A stretch of DNA of 64,000 bases from NCBI RefSeq assembly GCF_012489685.1, contig NC_080043.1, positions 54,892,289 to 54,956,288 of the forward strand, in the 5' to 3' direction. Source of the stretch: Lotus japonicus. Taxonomy: Eukaryota > Streptophyta > Magnoliopsida > Fabales > Fabaceae. Each line of letters starts with the position of its first letter. Position 1 is the first letter of the stretch. Both the position numbers and the translations under genes were made by a program. Below, piece after piece: positions 1 through 12,221 of this stretch. The notes below the pieces were generated by a model. The model was not told the DNA's origin. It saw only the letters and a list, made by a program, of their open reading frames with translations, and ran no database searches.

Positions 1-3000
1 CAATTTTGCTAACACATCTGCCCTCTCATTTTGGCCCCTCGGGACATGTTCTATCTTAATTTCTTTGACCTCCATCATCAATCTGTGTACCACTTCCAAG
101 TATTTGGAAAGTTGCGGATCCTTTACTTGGTACTCGCCTTTCACCTGTTTAACCACTAACTGCGAATCTCCCTTGATAAATAACTTTTGGACCCCCAGCT
201 CAATGGCTAGCCTTAAGCCGGCGATCAAAGCCTCATACTCAGATTGATTGTTGCTCGCCTTGAACTCGAACTTTAGAGACTGTTCAATGATCATTTTGTC
301 TGGACTTTCAATTGTTATCCCAGCCCCACTTCCAGTCTTATTAGAGGATCCATCCACAGATAGGACCCATTCTCCTCGAGTCTTCTCGCCTTCCGTGGGT
401 GTTAATTCCGCCACGAAGTCGATCAAACTTTGAACTGTAACTTGGCCCCTTGGCTCATATTGTATATCATATTCTGACAATTCCACTGACCAGCTAACCA
501 ATCGCCCCGATAAATCAGGCTTCTGAAGTACTTGTCTTAAGGGGACATCAGTTTTAACTTTGACTTGGAAACTTTGGAAATAAGGCCTAAGGCGCCTCGC
601 AGTTTTCATAATCGCCAATGCAGCCTTTTCAATTTTTTGGTACCGCAACTCTGCCCCCTGTAAAGTATGGCTCACGAAATATATAACTTTCTGCTTTTTC
701 CCCTCTTCTTGGAGCAACACTGTACTCACCGCCTTGTCAGTAACTGCTAGATAGAGCACTAATGGGAAGCCTGGTGTTGGTTTGGAAAGTACTGGCAATG
801 TGGCCAATGATTCCTTTAATTTGGTAAAAGCTTGTTCGCATTCCTCTGTCCACTGAAACTTTGAATTATTTTTTAAGCATGTGAAGAATGGGGCCGCTTT
901 GTCACCCGCCATTGGCAAGAAACGTGACAAGGCGGCCATTCGTCCTGTCAAACGCTGAACTTCTTTGACACTTGTTGGGCTTTTCATCTCTAAGATCGCC
1001 CTTCCCTTATCAGGATTCACTTCTATTCCTCTCGATGTCAACATGAATCCCAAGAACTTTCCTCCCTGGATCCCAAAAGAACACTTCTCAGGATTCAACT
1101 TCATTTGATATGTTCTTAATTGAGTAAACGCTTCCTTAAGATCGCCGCCATGATCACTAGCCCTGGCGGACTTTACGATCATGTCGTCCACATACACCTC
1201 CATATTCCTGCCCACTTGTTTTGAAAAGATTTTATCCATGAGCCGTTGGTACGTAGCTCCTGCATTCTTCAATCCAAAAGGCATTGTCTTGTAACAATAA
1301 TTCGCCTGATTGGTCATGAATGCTGTACTTTCCTCATCCGATGGATGCATCATGATTTGATTGTAGCCCGAGTAAGCATCCATGAGACTTAAAAGTTCAT
1401 TCCCCGACGCTCCATCCACAAGCTTATCAACATTGGGAAGTGGATATGAATCTTTAGGACACACTTTGTTCAAGCTTGTGTAGTCCGTGCACATTCGCCA
1501 CTTCCCATTGGATTTTTTTACCATCACAACATTGGCGAGCCATGTCGGGTACTGCACCTCACGGATGAAGCGGGCCTTGATTAATTTCTCGGTCTCTAAT
1601 TGTACTGCCTTATTCTTTTCATCACTCATTCTCCGCCTTGGCTGGATGACTGGGGTCGCCCCTGGTCGAATAGCCAATTTGTGAGTGATCACATTGGGGT
1701 CAATCCCTGGTACATCATTGATGGTCCATGCAAAGAGATCCAAATTATCACCTAGCAGCGTGATCAACCTTTCCTCTTGTTCCTTTGTCAAACTGCTGCC
1801 AATCTTTAAAATATTATCCTTAATTTGCACTTGCTTGGTTTCTTCCAGAGGTTGTGGGCGGAAATCATCAGCATCGTCTCTTGGATCCAAACTGAATCCC
1901 TCTTGCGGAAAGATTTCTGTGATTCTGTGACTTTCTTTGGCGGCCTTACGCCCATAAAGCGCCACACTTCTTAGATAACATTCTCTTGCTGCATTTTGGT
2001 CCACATGTAATACCCCAACCCTTCCATTGCAGGCTGGATATTTAACAGTCAAATGAGCTGTTGAAACGACAGCACATAGCTTGTTGAGGGTGTCTCGTCC
2101 CAAGAGTACATTGTAGTTGGCTCTGCACGCCAGGACTAAGTACTTCACTTGAAATTTCTTTACAAACTCTCCTTCACCAAAAGCAGTTGGTATTTCCACA
2201 TATCCTCGAACAGTAACACGGTCCCCTGTAAACCCTACCAAGGTTCCTTTATACGGCCTCAAGTCTGACTCTTTTAGCCCCAGGCGATCAAAGGCATCTC
2301 CATAAATGATATCCGCCGAAGACCCCTGGTCTAAAAATACTTTCTTCGTGACATAATTGTTAACCCTGATTGTTACCACAATTGGATCGTTGTCATGGGG
2401 AATCACGTGCGCAAAATCCTGAGGGGTAAATATGATAGGGGAGTGATTCACCCAACACTCGCTTTCGCTTGCCTCATGTACTGAGTGTACCGCCGCCACA
2501 TAGCGTTTTCTAGCCTTACTTGAAATTGCACCCCGGCCAAATCCTCCTGCAATAGATGAACATTCCCCAACAGGATCGCCCAACTCTTCCACTATCTCCT
2601 TGCCTTTGTCTCCTTGGGTGATCCTGGCGACTTCTGGCGTTGCTGTGTCTTTAACGAAGTTTGCCAGATGACCAGCCTTAATCAAACGATCAATTTCCCG
2701 CCTCAAATTCCAACAATTATCCGTCGTATGCCCCAACGCTTTGTGGTACTCGCACCACCTATTGGTATCTACATTAGCTGGCGGTCGCCGCGGTGGTGGC
2801 GGGTACTGCACAACATTTGTTTGCCCAACGGCCCTTAAAATGGTGCTTAAGGGCGCATTTAACTTTGTAAGTGGAACTGGAGCTGGCGTAGTACCATGCT
2901 GACCAGTTGTGGCTGCAGCGGGACCTTGAGAATTGCGGTGCCATGTATTTTGAAATCCTGGTTTGGAGTTTTGATATGGTCCCGGTCTTGGTACACGGGG

Positions 3001-4095
3001 GGTTTGTGCTATCCTGGTTTCCTTCCCCGCCTTAGGTTTATCCTGTGAAACCCCGCCGGAATGGGCTTGCTTGCGTCCTTCCTCTCTTTCTTGTTTTTTC
3101 TGATCATCCTGCTCAATTAATAAGAATTCCTGAACACGAGCACGAAGGTCCATCATGTCTTTTGCTGGTCGCCTCGTCAAGTCCCGATTCAAATCACCCG
3201 CCCGAAGACCATTTTTGAAAGACGCAAGGCAAACATCCGGATTGCCCTCCTCCAGTTGAACCGCCATTTTACTAAATCGCGCCATGTAGTTCTTGAGCTT
3301 CTCCCCTGGCTGTTGATGTATGCTGATAAGATCAAACATGGTTGCCTTGGTAGTTTTATTGGCGGAGAATTGAGTTAAGAACTTTGTGGACAAATCAGTA
3401 AAATTGTCAATGGAGAAGGGCGGTTGACGGATGAACCATTGCATCGCCATCCCCTTGAATGTTGATGGTAACAACCTACACTTCACCTCATCTGTTGCTC
3501 CTCCAATAACCATTTTCGTGTTAAAATAACGCAAGTGTTCCATGGGGTCTGAGTCGCCCGAAAAGGCGTCCAACGCCATCGTTTGCAGATGCTTTGGTAT
3601 GCCCACCCGTGTGATGGCGGGAACAAAAGGCTGGAATTCAACAACGTCTTCGGCCTCGAGCCGTTGTTCGTGCTTATAGTCTTGTCGCTGAGTTAAGTAC
3701 TGCACCTGGGTTTGCAACTGCTCGTTCTGGCTTTGTACTTTTTGCAAAGTGTCCAACATTTGTTGCAAGGCCGCCGAAGTGATTCCCGTCACCACCTCTG
3801 GCGCTTTTCTCGGAACGCTGGTTTTGAGGTCATCCAGATTTACATACTCAGGCGGCGCTGATCGCCGCCTGACTCCTGGATCTGATCTAGCTATCAGATC
3901 TGAAGGTCTTCCTGGAGCTGCATTCACCAACGAGACCGGTGACTGCGCCACCGAGTGAACCCCCGCCGAAGAAGCCTCCTGCTCCGGCTCTTGAGGTACT
4001 TCGCGGTTGTTGTACCGTCCACCGCCGCGGCCGCCGTGACGACCACCCCTCCGGCGATGATCGCGGCGGCCCACACCACACGAACGAGTTTCCAT
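1..4095 (-). CDS. gag-pol polyprotein of Tat-like Ty3/gypsy element (partial, C-terminus off-window)
   Basis: Reading the minus strand from the ATG at 4095-4093 I find 1365 codons to the edge without a stop. The N-terminus is rich in Arg and Gly. It is followed by a retrotransposon Gag domain (for example the motif AMQWFIRQPP), a zinc-knuckle-like CX3HX4HX4C near 2757-2716, an aspartic protease with DQGSSADI near 2331 (Gln where Thr is common), RT with KWRMCTDY near 1500 and the catalytic YVDD at 1195-1184, an RT-linked RNase H, and a second RNase H-like domain with WVLSVDGSS near 380. The frame ends at the edge in the ERADVLAKL motif typical of plant gypsy RNase H. It encodes the particle protein and enzymes for reverse transcription; integrase should follow outside the window. 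Confidence 0.87.
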   Translation of the reverse strand, partial: METRSCGVGRRDHRRRGGRHGGRGGGRYNNREVPQEPEQEASSAGVHSVAQSPVSLVNAAPGRPSDLIARSDPGVRRRSAPPEYVNLDDLKTSVPRKAPEVVTGITSAALQQMLDTLQKVQSQNEQLQTQVQYLTQRQDYKHEQRLEAEDVVEFQPFVPAITRVGIPKHLQTMALDAFSGDSDPMEHLRYFNTKMVIGGATDEVKCRLLPSTFKGMAMQWFIRQPPFSIDNFTDLSTKFLTQFSANKTTKATMFDLISIHQQPGEKLKNYMARFSKMAVQLEEGNPDVCLASFKNGLRAGDLNRDLTRRPAKDMMDLRARVQEFLLIEQDDQKKQEREEGRKQAHSGGVSQDKPKAGKETRIAQTPRVPRPGPYQNSKPGFQNTWHRNSQGPAAATTGQHGTTPAPVPLTKLNAPLSTILRAVGQTNVVQYPPPPRRPPANVDTNRWCEYHKALGHTTDNCWNLRREIDRLIKAGHLANFVKDTATPEVARITQGDKGKEIVEELGDPVGECSSIAGGFGRGAISSKARKRYVAAVHSVHEASESECWVNHSPIIFTPQDFAHVIPHDNDPIVVTIRVNNYVTKKVFLDQGSSADIIYGDAFDRLGLKESDLRPYKGTLVGFTGDRVTVRGYVEIPTAFGEGEFVKKFQVKYLVLACRANYNVLLGRDTLNKLCAVVSTAHLTVKYPACNGRVGVLHVDQNAARECYLRSVALYGRKAAKESHRITEIFPQEGFSLDPRDDADDFRPQPLEETKQVQIKDNILKIGSSLTKEQEERLITLLGDNLDLFAWTINDVPGIDPNVITHKLAIRPGATPVIQPRRRMSDEKNKAVQLETEKLIKARFIREVQYPTWLANVVMVKKSNGKWRMCTDYTSLNKVCPKDSYPLPNVDKLVDGASGNELLSLMDAYSGYNQIMMHPSDEESTAFMTNQANYCYKTMPFGLKNAGATYQRLMDKIFSKQVGRNMEVYVDDMIVKSARASDHGGDLKEAFTQLRTYQMKLNPEKCSFGIQGGKFLGFMLTSRGIEVNPDKGRAILEMKSPTSVKEVQRLTGRMAALSRFLPMAGDKAAPFFTCLKNNSKFQWTEECEQAFTKLKESLATLPVLSKPTPGFPLVLYLAVTDKAVSTVLLQEEGKKQKVIYFVSHTLQGAELRYQKIEKAALAIMKTARRLRPYFQSFQVKVKTDVPLRQVLQKPDLSGRLVSWSVELSEYDIQYEPRGQVTVQSLIDFVAELTPTEGEKTRGEWVLSVDGSSNKTGSGAGITIESPDKMIIEQSLKFEFKASNNQSEYEALIAGLRLAIELGVQKLFIKGDSQLVVKQVKGEYQVKDPQLSKYLEVVHRLMMEVKEIKIEHVPRGQNERADVLAKL

Positions 4096-4142
4096 GGATC
4101 TTAAAACGCACCTTCTATGTCAAGTAGTAGATCGAAGTAAGA

Positions 4143-4158
4143 CCCACAGACGGCGCCA
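4143..4158 (-). promoter_or_regulatory. Primer-binding site of the Tat-like element
   Basis: The minus strand reads TGGCGCCGTCTGTGGG one base after the LTR end. The TGGCGCC start fits the 3' end of a tRNA used as reverse-transcription primer by many plant gypsy elements. I do not assign the tRNA. Confidence 0.7.
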
Positions 4159-4159
4159 A

Positions 4160-4807
4160 TGTTCCGTACTAGGGAGATCTGACGTCGGAAACTGACAGAA
4201 AGTAAACCCTAGCAGAGTACTAAAAATATCACAAAAGGAATATTCTCATTAAATGTTCGAAAGGTGCTTTTTACAAGGGGTTGACCTCTCCTTTTATAGA
4301 GGGAATGGTCATAACGTGGACTTTCTCTGTACTTGGGCCTGACAATCGGGGCCCAAGCCTCTATACATATAAGACAAAACTAAAGGAATTCTTCCAGCTG
4401 GCGCGTGGACCCATCCAAAAGAAGGGCGGGCTTCGACGTTGTTCCACAAACCCCGCCATGGCTGCTTTCGTTCATCTAAATGCTCGATTTGGGCGGGAAT
4501 AAGGGATACTTATGTCCCGCCCAGTCCACCTCTGAAGATTTTTGAATTTCGTTTCTACAATGCTTTAAGAGCAGATTAGCCCTTAACGCTTTCGCCCTAA
4601 TGCAGAAGTGAATAAGGCTCATGCTATGATCTATAGCGACTATAATACTATTCCCAAGCAATTTCATGAACGTTCTTCTTCATTAAGTCATCCAAAACAG
4701 CATTCTCCTTTACCAGGTCCTTTTGCGGTTAAACCGATTCTACTCGTGAGTTGGAAAAATAATTAAAAATAATTATTTAAATCCAAGTCTGAAATTTGGG
4801 TCTTACA
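4160..4807 (-). repeat. 5' LTR of the Tat-like element (about 648 bp)
   Basis: It starts TGTAAGACCC (complement of 4807 leftward) and ends GGAACA (4160), giving TG...CA ends, and lies directly upstream of the primer-binding site. A TATA box (TATAAAAG on the minus strand, complement of 4291-4298) sits about 130 bp before the LTR end, as expected for the U3/R promoter. The last codons of the interrupted copia integrase frame (down to 4763) are read from this LTR. Confidence 0.8.
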
Positions 4808-7800
4808 ATCAGAGTCAAGCTGATCATCAAATCTAACATGAATAGATTCTTCAATAGTTGTTGCATCAGTATTATAAAATCTGAAACCTTTAGAGCGATC
4901 AGAGTAACCAAGTAATAGACATTTAGAAGACTTAGCATCAAACTTATGCAATCTATCCTTATTGTTTAGAACATAGCATACACAGCCATAAGGATGAAAA
5001 TAAGAAATGTTGGGTTTTATTTTCTTCCACAATACATAAGGAGTCTTATTCAGAATTGATCTCACAGAGATTCTGTTCTGAATGTAACATGCTGTGTTTA
5101 CTGCCTCTGCCCAAAAGGGCTTAGCCATGACAGTTTCTTGGAGCATGGTTCTAGCCATCTCCTGAAGAGTTATGTTCTTCCTCTCAACAACACCATTTTG
5201 TTGAGGAGTTCTGGGACAAGAGAATTCATGTGCAATTCCATAGGAATCAAACAGACTCTCAAACTTGTCATTCTCAAACTCTTCACCATGGTCACTTCTG
5301 ACACGCAGAATCCTACAAGCCTTCTCGTTTTGCACTTGGGCTATGAAGGTAGAGAACACTGAATGAGACTCATCCTTGCGGGATAGAAATTTTACCCATG
5401 TCCAGCGGCTATAGTCGTCAACAATGACCATCCCATATCTCTTGCCACCTATAGACTTAGTTTTCACTGGTCCAAACAGGTCGATATGCAGAAGTTCCAA
5501 CGGCCTTGAGGTTGAGACAACATTTTTTGCCTTGAAAGGGACTTTTGTGAATTTGCCTTTCTGACATGCTTCACAAAGAGCATCTGAAGAGAACTTCAGA
5601 GTGGGTAAGCCCCTGACAAGGTTGAGCTTACTCAGTTGAGTAATCTTTCTCATACTGGCATGCCCTAACCGTCTATGCCATACCCATTGCTCCTCATTAA
5701 TAGAAAGAAGGCACTTCACATTCTGAGATTCCAACTCAGATAATCTGATCTTATAAATTTTGTTCTTCCTCTTGCTGTTAAAAAGAACAGAGCCATTGAT
5801 CTGACTTACAGCCCTGCAAGACTTTTGATTGAAAATAACATCATAACCCTTGTCAGCTAATTGACTTATAGACAATAAGTTATGAGTTAAGCCATCTACC
5901 AATAAGACATTATTAATGCATGGACTACTATCAACACAAATAGTACCAGTACCAACAATTTTACCCTTCTCGTTGCCACCAAAGCCAACTTCGCCTCCAG
6001 GCTTAAGTTTTAGCTCTTCGAACATACACCTTTCTCCCGTCATGTGACGCGAGCATCCACTGTCCAGATACCATGATTGGTGTTTCAGTGGGGCTATCAA
6101 GGATATCTGCAACATAGATAATCTTATCCTTAGGTACCCACTTTCTGGGTCCTCCCTTGTTAGTTACCTCAGAGGTTCTGATCACCTTGGGTTTCTCAAC
6201 ATGATAGTGTAAAGGAATTTTGGCATGATGTTTAGACATGGAGACAATTCCCTTTTTGAGAGGGGGGTTAGCAACTTTAACAGGTAATGGTTCAGGCAAT
6301 ATAGTACCAGAGGGTACAAAGCATTCATATAAGGATTTAGCCTTAGGCATAGGAGGCTCATTTATATTAGGTTTAGAATAGCCAATGCCATGCATTCCAT
6401 TTCTGCTTACGCCATAGATCATTGAAGGCATTAAGCTTCTATCTACACTTTTAGCCAGAAATCTTTGAAAGAATTTTTCATATTTAGATTCATGTTTACT
6501 ATCAGAGGCATCACAAGCAATTACTTCTTCTAACTTGGCAATTTGGTTCTTAAGCACAGAGTTAGAATTCACTAAAGCATGATTATCATTTTTCAACTCA
6601 GAAATAATTTTCTCATGTTCAGAAGGAGTCTTAGAAGCAGCAGAAAAATCCTTTTTCAACTTTTTATGCTTAGTCAATAAAGAGTTATACTTATCCATAA
6701 TATCAGACAAAGCATGTTTTAGTTCAGAGGTTGAGAAAGAAGCGAATACCTCATTTTCATCGTCTGAGTTAGGATCTTCTTCTGATGCTGAGTCAGAGTC
6801 AGTTGCATCTTTTGACTCTGCTTCTTTGTCTTTGACAATAGCCATGAGTCCTTGAACTTCACCATCAGAGTCAACATCCTCTGACTCTGATTCGTCAAAA
6901 GTCACCATCAGACTTTTCTTTATCTTGAAGTGCTTCTTTGGCTTCTTGTCCTTTTTCATCTTTGGACAGTCACTCTTGTAGTGCCCTGATTCTTTGCACT
7001 CAAAACATGTGACTTCCTTGATTGAGGACTTCTTCTGTCCTGATGAGGATTCAGACTTTCCTTTGGCCTTTCCAGAGCCTCTGTACTTGCTCTGCATGTG
7101 CTTCCAGATGCGGTTGAGCCTTTTTGAGATCAGAGTCAGCTCATCTTCATCAAAATCTTCTGATGCTTCTTCAGATTCTTCTGCTTCAGCTTGGAGAGCT
7201 TTTGACTTCTCAGATTTAGCCTTCTCAGATTTGGATTTCAAGGCTATAGATTTCTTCCTCAGATCCTGCATCTCTGAGCGCTTCAGCTCATGACATTTCA
7301 GTATGCTGATGAGTTCTTCTAAACTCATACGCTCAACATATCATGTAAGCTCTATTGAAGTCACTAAAGGCATCCAGCTTTCAGGAAGACTTCTGATGAC
7401 CCTTATGACATGATTTTTTGTAGTGTAGCTTTTGTTGAGAGGTCTTATTCCAGCTACAAGCAACTGAAATCTGGAAAACATGTCCTAATTGGACTCGTTA
7501 GGTTCCATGATGAAGGATTCATATTTCTGAATCAAGGACAGCGCCTTTGATTCTTTCACTTTCTTGTTTCCTTCATGAGACATCTTCAAGGATTCAAAGA
7601 TGCCCTTGGCAAACTCACGATGTGTAATCTTCTGGTACTCTTCATAGCAGATATCACTAAGAAGAATAGCTCTAGCTTTGTGGTGCTGTGAGTAAAGCTT
7701 CTTTTGCTCAGCAGTCATCTCTGATCTAGAGACCTTCTTGCCATCTGCATCAACTGGACGCTCATAGCCATGCACAATGATATCCCAGAGATCTACATCG

Positions 7801-7913
7801 AAGCCCAGAAAGAAACTTTCAATTCTATCTTTCCAATATTCGAACCTTTGACCATCGAACATGGGAGGCTTTGCATTGTAACCATCTTTTTGCATCTCAC
7901 TGGTGGTAGCCAT
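4808..7913 (-). pseudogene. Broken gag-pol of the SIRE-type copia element
   Basis: Gag starts at the ATG 7913-7911. In the same frame two nonsense codons break it: TAG at 7487-7485 and TGA at 7343-7341, with recognisable Gag between them. The frame then runs through the CCHC knuckle CFECKESGHYKSDC (near 7010) and an acidic linker. Near 6115-6080 the reading frame changes just before the protease motif WYLDSGCSRHMTG. The pre-integrase H-H-C-C zinc region (WHRRLGHAS) and integrase core follow, with D in HIDLFGP, D in VRSDHGEEF and E in NGVVERKN. Coding homology ends at 4808; codons 4807-4763 come from the inserted LTR. With two stops, one frameshift and a split pol it is dead. Confidence 0.88.
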
Positions 7914-7972
7914 TTATTTTTCACACCGGCCCGGATCACTGAACACTGTTAGGTGTGGTAATCAGAACTTGC

Positions 7973-7984
7973 GCTCTGATACCA
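7973..7984 (-). promoter_or_regulatory. Primer-binding site of the copia element (initiator tRNA-Met type)
   Basis: The minus strand reads TGGTATCAGAGC, the standard plant copia primer-binding site complementary to initiator tRNA-Met, two bases after the LTR end. Confidence 0.88.
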
Positions 7985-10900
7985 ATTTAAGGTATGAAAA
8001 ACGGTAGAAATGGGGGGTTTGAATAGCGTTTTCAGAATAAAACTTCCACCTTAAGATTTTGACAAATCTTTCGAGACACAAGTAAGGTGCTTAAGATAAG
8101 AGATTAGAAAAGCACACAAGGATTTTATCCTGGTTCACTTGATAAATCCCTCAAGCTAATCCAGTCCACCCGTGAAGGTGATTTCTTCCTTCTTAGAATG
8201 AAGGCAATCCACTAATCAGAGAATTGTTACAACTGCACTTGAAACCTACCAGTGACTAACAATACACTGACTTAGCTCACACTAAGATTCACTCTCTTAG
8301 TCTTCTCTAGGATCCGATCAACCTTGATCTCCTAAAGGTAAACTAAACAACTGTTTAAGAAATATTGTTTACAAAGAAATTACTTCTTAAAAGCTTGTAG
8401 TAAACACAATGAATTCAATGAAGAAAGAATGCTTAGAAGATTTGAATATAGCTTGCGCGTGTAAGATTCTTCCAACCGCATCTTTCAATCTTCAGCCTCT
8501 ATATATACTCCAAGGATTAGGGTTTGAACATTGCATGAGAATGCTACCGTTGGAGGGCAGAACTGAGATTTCCAGCTTCTGCTGTGGCTGAGAATGTTAG
8601 GTTAGGTCGTCAGGGTAGTACATTTGCTTTTGTACTTTGGATAGTGACTTGACCTTTAACCTTGTAGACTTCTGATCAGAGGAATGCTTTGTGTTGGAAC
8701 TTGTGAAGCTTCTTGATCAGAGTCAGAGGGAAGCATGGATCCTCTGACCGTTGTATCTTCTGATTCTGAACTTAGAGGAGAAGTACTTGGTCTTCAGTGC
8801 CATTTTGCTTCTGGACATCAGAATTTCCACTTTTCAGCTTCTGGATCTTCAGAGTCTTCTACACCATCAGAACATCTGAACCTTCAGAGTGTCTGGGTTG
8901 TCAGAACGTCTGGATCTTCAGAACTTCAAGTGAGTTGAGTCCACGTCAGAGCTTGATTAACTTCAGATCTTCTGAAGCTTTTCTACTGTTCAGATTGAAC
9001 ATTGTAAGACCCAAGTTTTTAAGCTTAGAATAAGTGGAAGAGATTTCCATTTACGATTAGGCTTGATGTAATGTGAAGGGAAACCTGAACGAAAGTGTAT
9101 TAAATGAAATATATTTATGAAGGAGAAAGTTCAGGAAAAGTTCAAGGATTTCATTATGATCGATAAAATTTATAGCACGAACGTTTTACGCTTAAACCTA
9201 GGTCAGAAACCCTAGTATATAGCTAATTTTCACTTTTAGGCACGACGGAAGTTAATTCCAAAAATCTTCAGAGAAATGTTAGAACTTCTCTTTTTCCATA
9301 TATCACAATCGTTTCGAGGCGAAACTCTAGGATCTACGAACGTCCGATTCCAATCATCGGAAGTTTGCCGAAACCGAATCCCAGGTATTTCAAAACCCTA
9401 GAATTTCTCGACAATGAAGACTTTATCTATTCAGAGCTTCAAATGGATATTCTACACGCGTACACCCATTTCTCTTGATGATTTCAATCTTTCTTCAGAA
9501 GGAAGTTTTCCATTCCGACATTCGATGCAAAAAGCAACTTATCGGGTAAAATAGTTTTACACCGACTTTGCACCGACTTTGCATTAGTTGCCAAAAATAC
9601 AAGGGGACATCTTCTTAGCTTAGGAATTCCTTTGCCAAAACCTATCTTAGAATTCATGGAGAATGATGCCGGAAAAATCTGATTCGCGAAACTTTCATTT
9701 TCCCGCGAATTACCATTTTCTATATATAGCAAGAAAGGTGAGAAAAATTACAAGAACTCCTCCATTTTCTCTCCAAGGCCGCGAGCTCCATAGAAGGAAG
9801 AGGAAGAAGAGATTTTGTTCAATCCTTGCTTGATCGTTGATTAATCAGTTGCTGCTTCAAGGCTTCGAGGTATAGTCGCTAATCCTTACCTCTGATCGCT
9901 TTTTCCATAGCTTTTCTGTAGAGTTTTCTGAGTGGATAGTTTATGGTTTTTGCAAAACTATCCTGAATCTTTCATTTCTGATTCTAAACCTCTTCTATAT
10001 GTGCCCAAGATCACTTCTGCCGGATTAGATTTTCCGTTATGTCGCCGGAATTCCGCCGGAATCAATTCTAGCCTAAAATACCCATTTATGTAGTTTTTGA
10101 GTAAAGTTCCACCCTTTAGGCCGAAAACTATCGCCTTAGCTTAGTGCTAGTAGGATTAGTTGTCATAAACGTCGTTGGTGACGTCCCTGCAAAATTTTAT
10201 TTTTGGGATTTCAGTTTTGAAAATCCTAAGTTAAAAATCATGACCAAAATACCCCTGCGACAGTTTTTGATCCGATAATTTTTCCGAGTTCAGAATACCC
10301 TTAGTTACGGCTTATGAAAGCATAGGAACCAAGTTTGATCGAAGAAAAATCGAGCCCCTTAATTGTGAAAAGTGGCCGAGCCTATTAGAGGGGGAGGAGG
10401 AAATTTCCTTTTCCGAAAACTTGTCCTTTCGCGCTAGATTATCGTACCTTAGAGTATAGATTACTTCGAGTAACCTTAGTAAGTATTGATAGTTTAGTTT
10501 CCGATAGATTCTGATAGTATTTCTGTGGTTTTGCTCTAAAGGTGATTTTGAGGAATTCCCTGAGGAACAAGGCTTTGTTGGTGAGGAAGCACTAGTTGAT
10601 CATTCTGGAGATCTTTCAGGTGAGGGCTTCTCACTGAATCTCTAGTTAATGCTTAGGGTCGATGTTTCGACATTGTTTACTATTTATGCACTGAGATTGT
10701 GTGTGATTGAAAATGTTTTCTGAGGCTTCGGCTGACAATGTAGATGATTCATCTACTGAATGTTTTTGAAGATTGACTTACATGCTATGTGCTATGTGGG
10801 TAATCTAGGATGTGTGGTGCATGCTTTATATGCTAAGTGCTAAGTGTTAATGTTGAGATTTCTTGATATATGACATGTTGTTGATTGTGATGATTTAAAT

Positions 10901-11258
10901 GTGCTTTACACTGGAAATCTGAGATTCTGAATGGTGAGAATAGCGGGCAGGTCATGCCGATTTTATTTTGAGAGTTTTGAGAAAGTTTGATAGGACGAAC
11001 GAGGTTCGGGCCTTGATTTTTGTTTAGTGGATCGAGACATCCTCTGGAAGCGACTTGGGATTGGGAGATCCTGCAAATGTATAAGACTTGCGATAAGACA
11101 AAATGGAATCTATTTTATAAAGAAAACTCATAAGACCTTAAATAACCTCTAAATCTTTAAGTAATGATAACAACCTCGAAGGAAGGCATTGGAAGTGAAA
11201 TCTTAATTTTGGAAAACGAGGAGTGTCGTCGGATCCAAGTGTTGAGTATGTTGTCGTT

Positions 11259-11377
11259 GTGCTGTTGGAGCAGTGTTTGATGTTGTGCTGTTGGAGCAGC
11301 GTTTATTGTTGTGCTGTTGGAGCAGCGTGTGTTATTGTGCTGTTGGAGCAGCGTGTGTTGTGGTGCTGTTGGAGCAG
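11259..11377 (+). repeat. 26-bp minisatellite in giant LTR copy 1 (5 units)
   Basis: The unit core GTGCTGTTGGAGCAG recurs at 11259, 11285, 11311, 11337 and 11363, exactly 26 bp apart. It is absent from the homologous position of copy 2, where a different array occurs. Confidence 0.92.
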
Positions 11378-11685
11378 CTATGTGTCGTTATGAAGTGTGT
11401 CTTTTGGTCGCAGAATCGACTTTACCTTAGGGTAAGCTCTTAGAGACTTTAACTTCCCTAGAACACGTGGCGACGTGTCGAGTGAGGTCGGAGACGTTGT
11501 TTGACTAATCATTTTGCATACATGCAACATTAATGAGGTATTAACACAGGACGTACTCTGGACCTCGTCGGTTTCCAAAATGGTCATAAGACCCGGAATG
11601 CCGTGAAAGAGCGTTTGTAGACGTCTCTTGTAGCAGACCGAAATGGCAGACCTACGGGTTACGGCTGATCTGGCTACCTTGGTTT

Positions 11686-11905
11686 GGTGTAAGAGACACG
11701 CGGGCAGAATGGTCCCACCGTTGCTGGTGCTAGGATTGATCCGTTTGATGTCCATCCCAGAGGCACGCGAGCAGAATGGTCCCACCGTTGCTGGTGCTAG
11801 GATTGACTCGTTTGATGTCCATACCTATGTTTGGTGTAAGAGGCACGCAGGCAGAATGGTCCCACCGTTGCTGGTGCTAGGATTGATCCGTTTGATGTCC
11901 ATCCG
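11686..11905 (+). repeat. Triplicated segment in giant LTR copy 1
   Basis: The segment containing CAGAATGGTCCCACCGTTGC is present three times, its CACG landmark falling at 11697, 11764 and 11844 (spacing 67 and 80 bp). Copy 2 has one such segment (near 21100), so this is a copy-1 expansion. Confidence 0.88.
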
Positions 11906-12221
11906 TTCCGGATTGCATATTGGTTGACTGGGTTAACCTGCATACATATCACGCAACATGCATACTGACTTAGTTGATGAGTGTGGTTGCTATTTGATAA
12001 ACTTACTTGGAACATGCTAATTGTTATTATTGTCGTTATGATTTTGTGGAACATGCAACCCTAGGAATGATATCTCTAGTTATAAGCCTAAGTGGCTATC
12101 TATTATTTGTACCTATTGGGTTTATTATCTACATAGTTCTTTAGAGTTGACCCTCGCGTCTTCTGTGTGTGTTTTGGCGGACAACGCCTTTTGTCAGATG
12201 AATATTGCGGACTGGTACACC

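Larger units (their letters stand above)
1..4807 (-). mobile_element. Tat-like Ty3/gypsy LTR retrotransposon, 5' part (cut by window edge)
   Basis: On the minus strand the order is 5' LTR (4807-4160), primer-binding site starting TGGCGCC (4158-4143), then one open gag-pol frame from 4095 to the window edge. The domain order Gag, protease, RT, RNase H and the RT motif YVDDMIVKS are typical of the Tat branch of the Athila/Tat Ty3/gypsy elements. It begins inside the integrase of a copia element, with TGTAAGACCC directly abutting copia coding sequence; the last five host bases (CTGAT on the minus strand) would be the target duplication, but the other side lies off-window. The open frame suggests a young insertion. 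Integrase and the 3' LTR are not in the window. Confidence 0.88.

Noticed and set aside
65..3958. Plus-strand open frames across 1-4100
   Set aside because: They are antisense shadows of the minus-strand gag-pol frame, whose domains are recognisable.
11643..11927. 94-codon plus-strand frame with internal repeats
   Set aside because: It is created by the triplicated 67-80 bp segment; the related LTR has one unit and no such frame.
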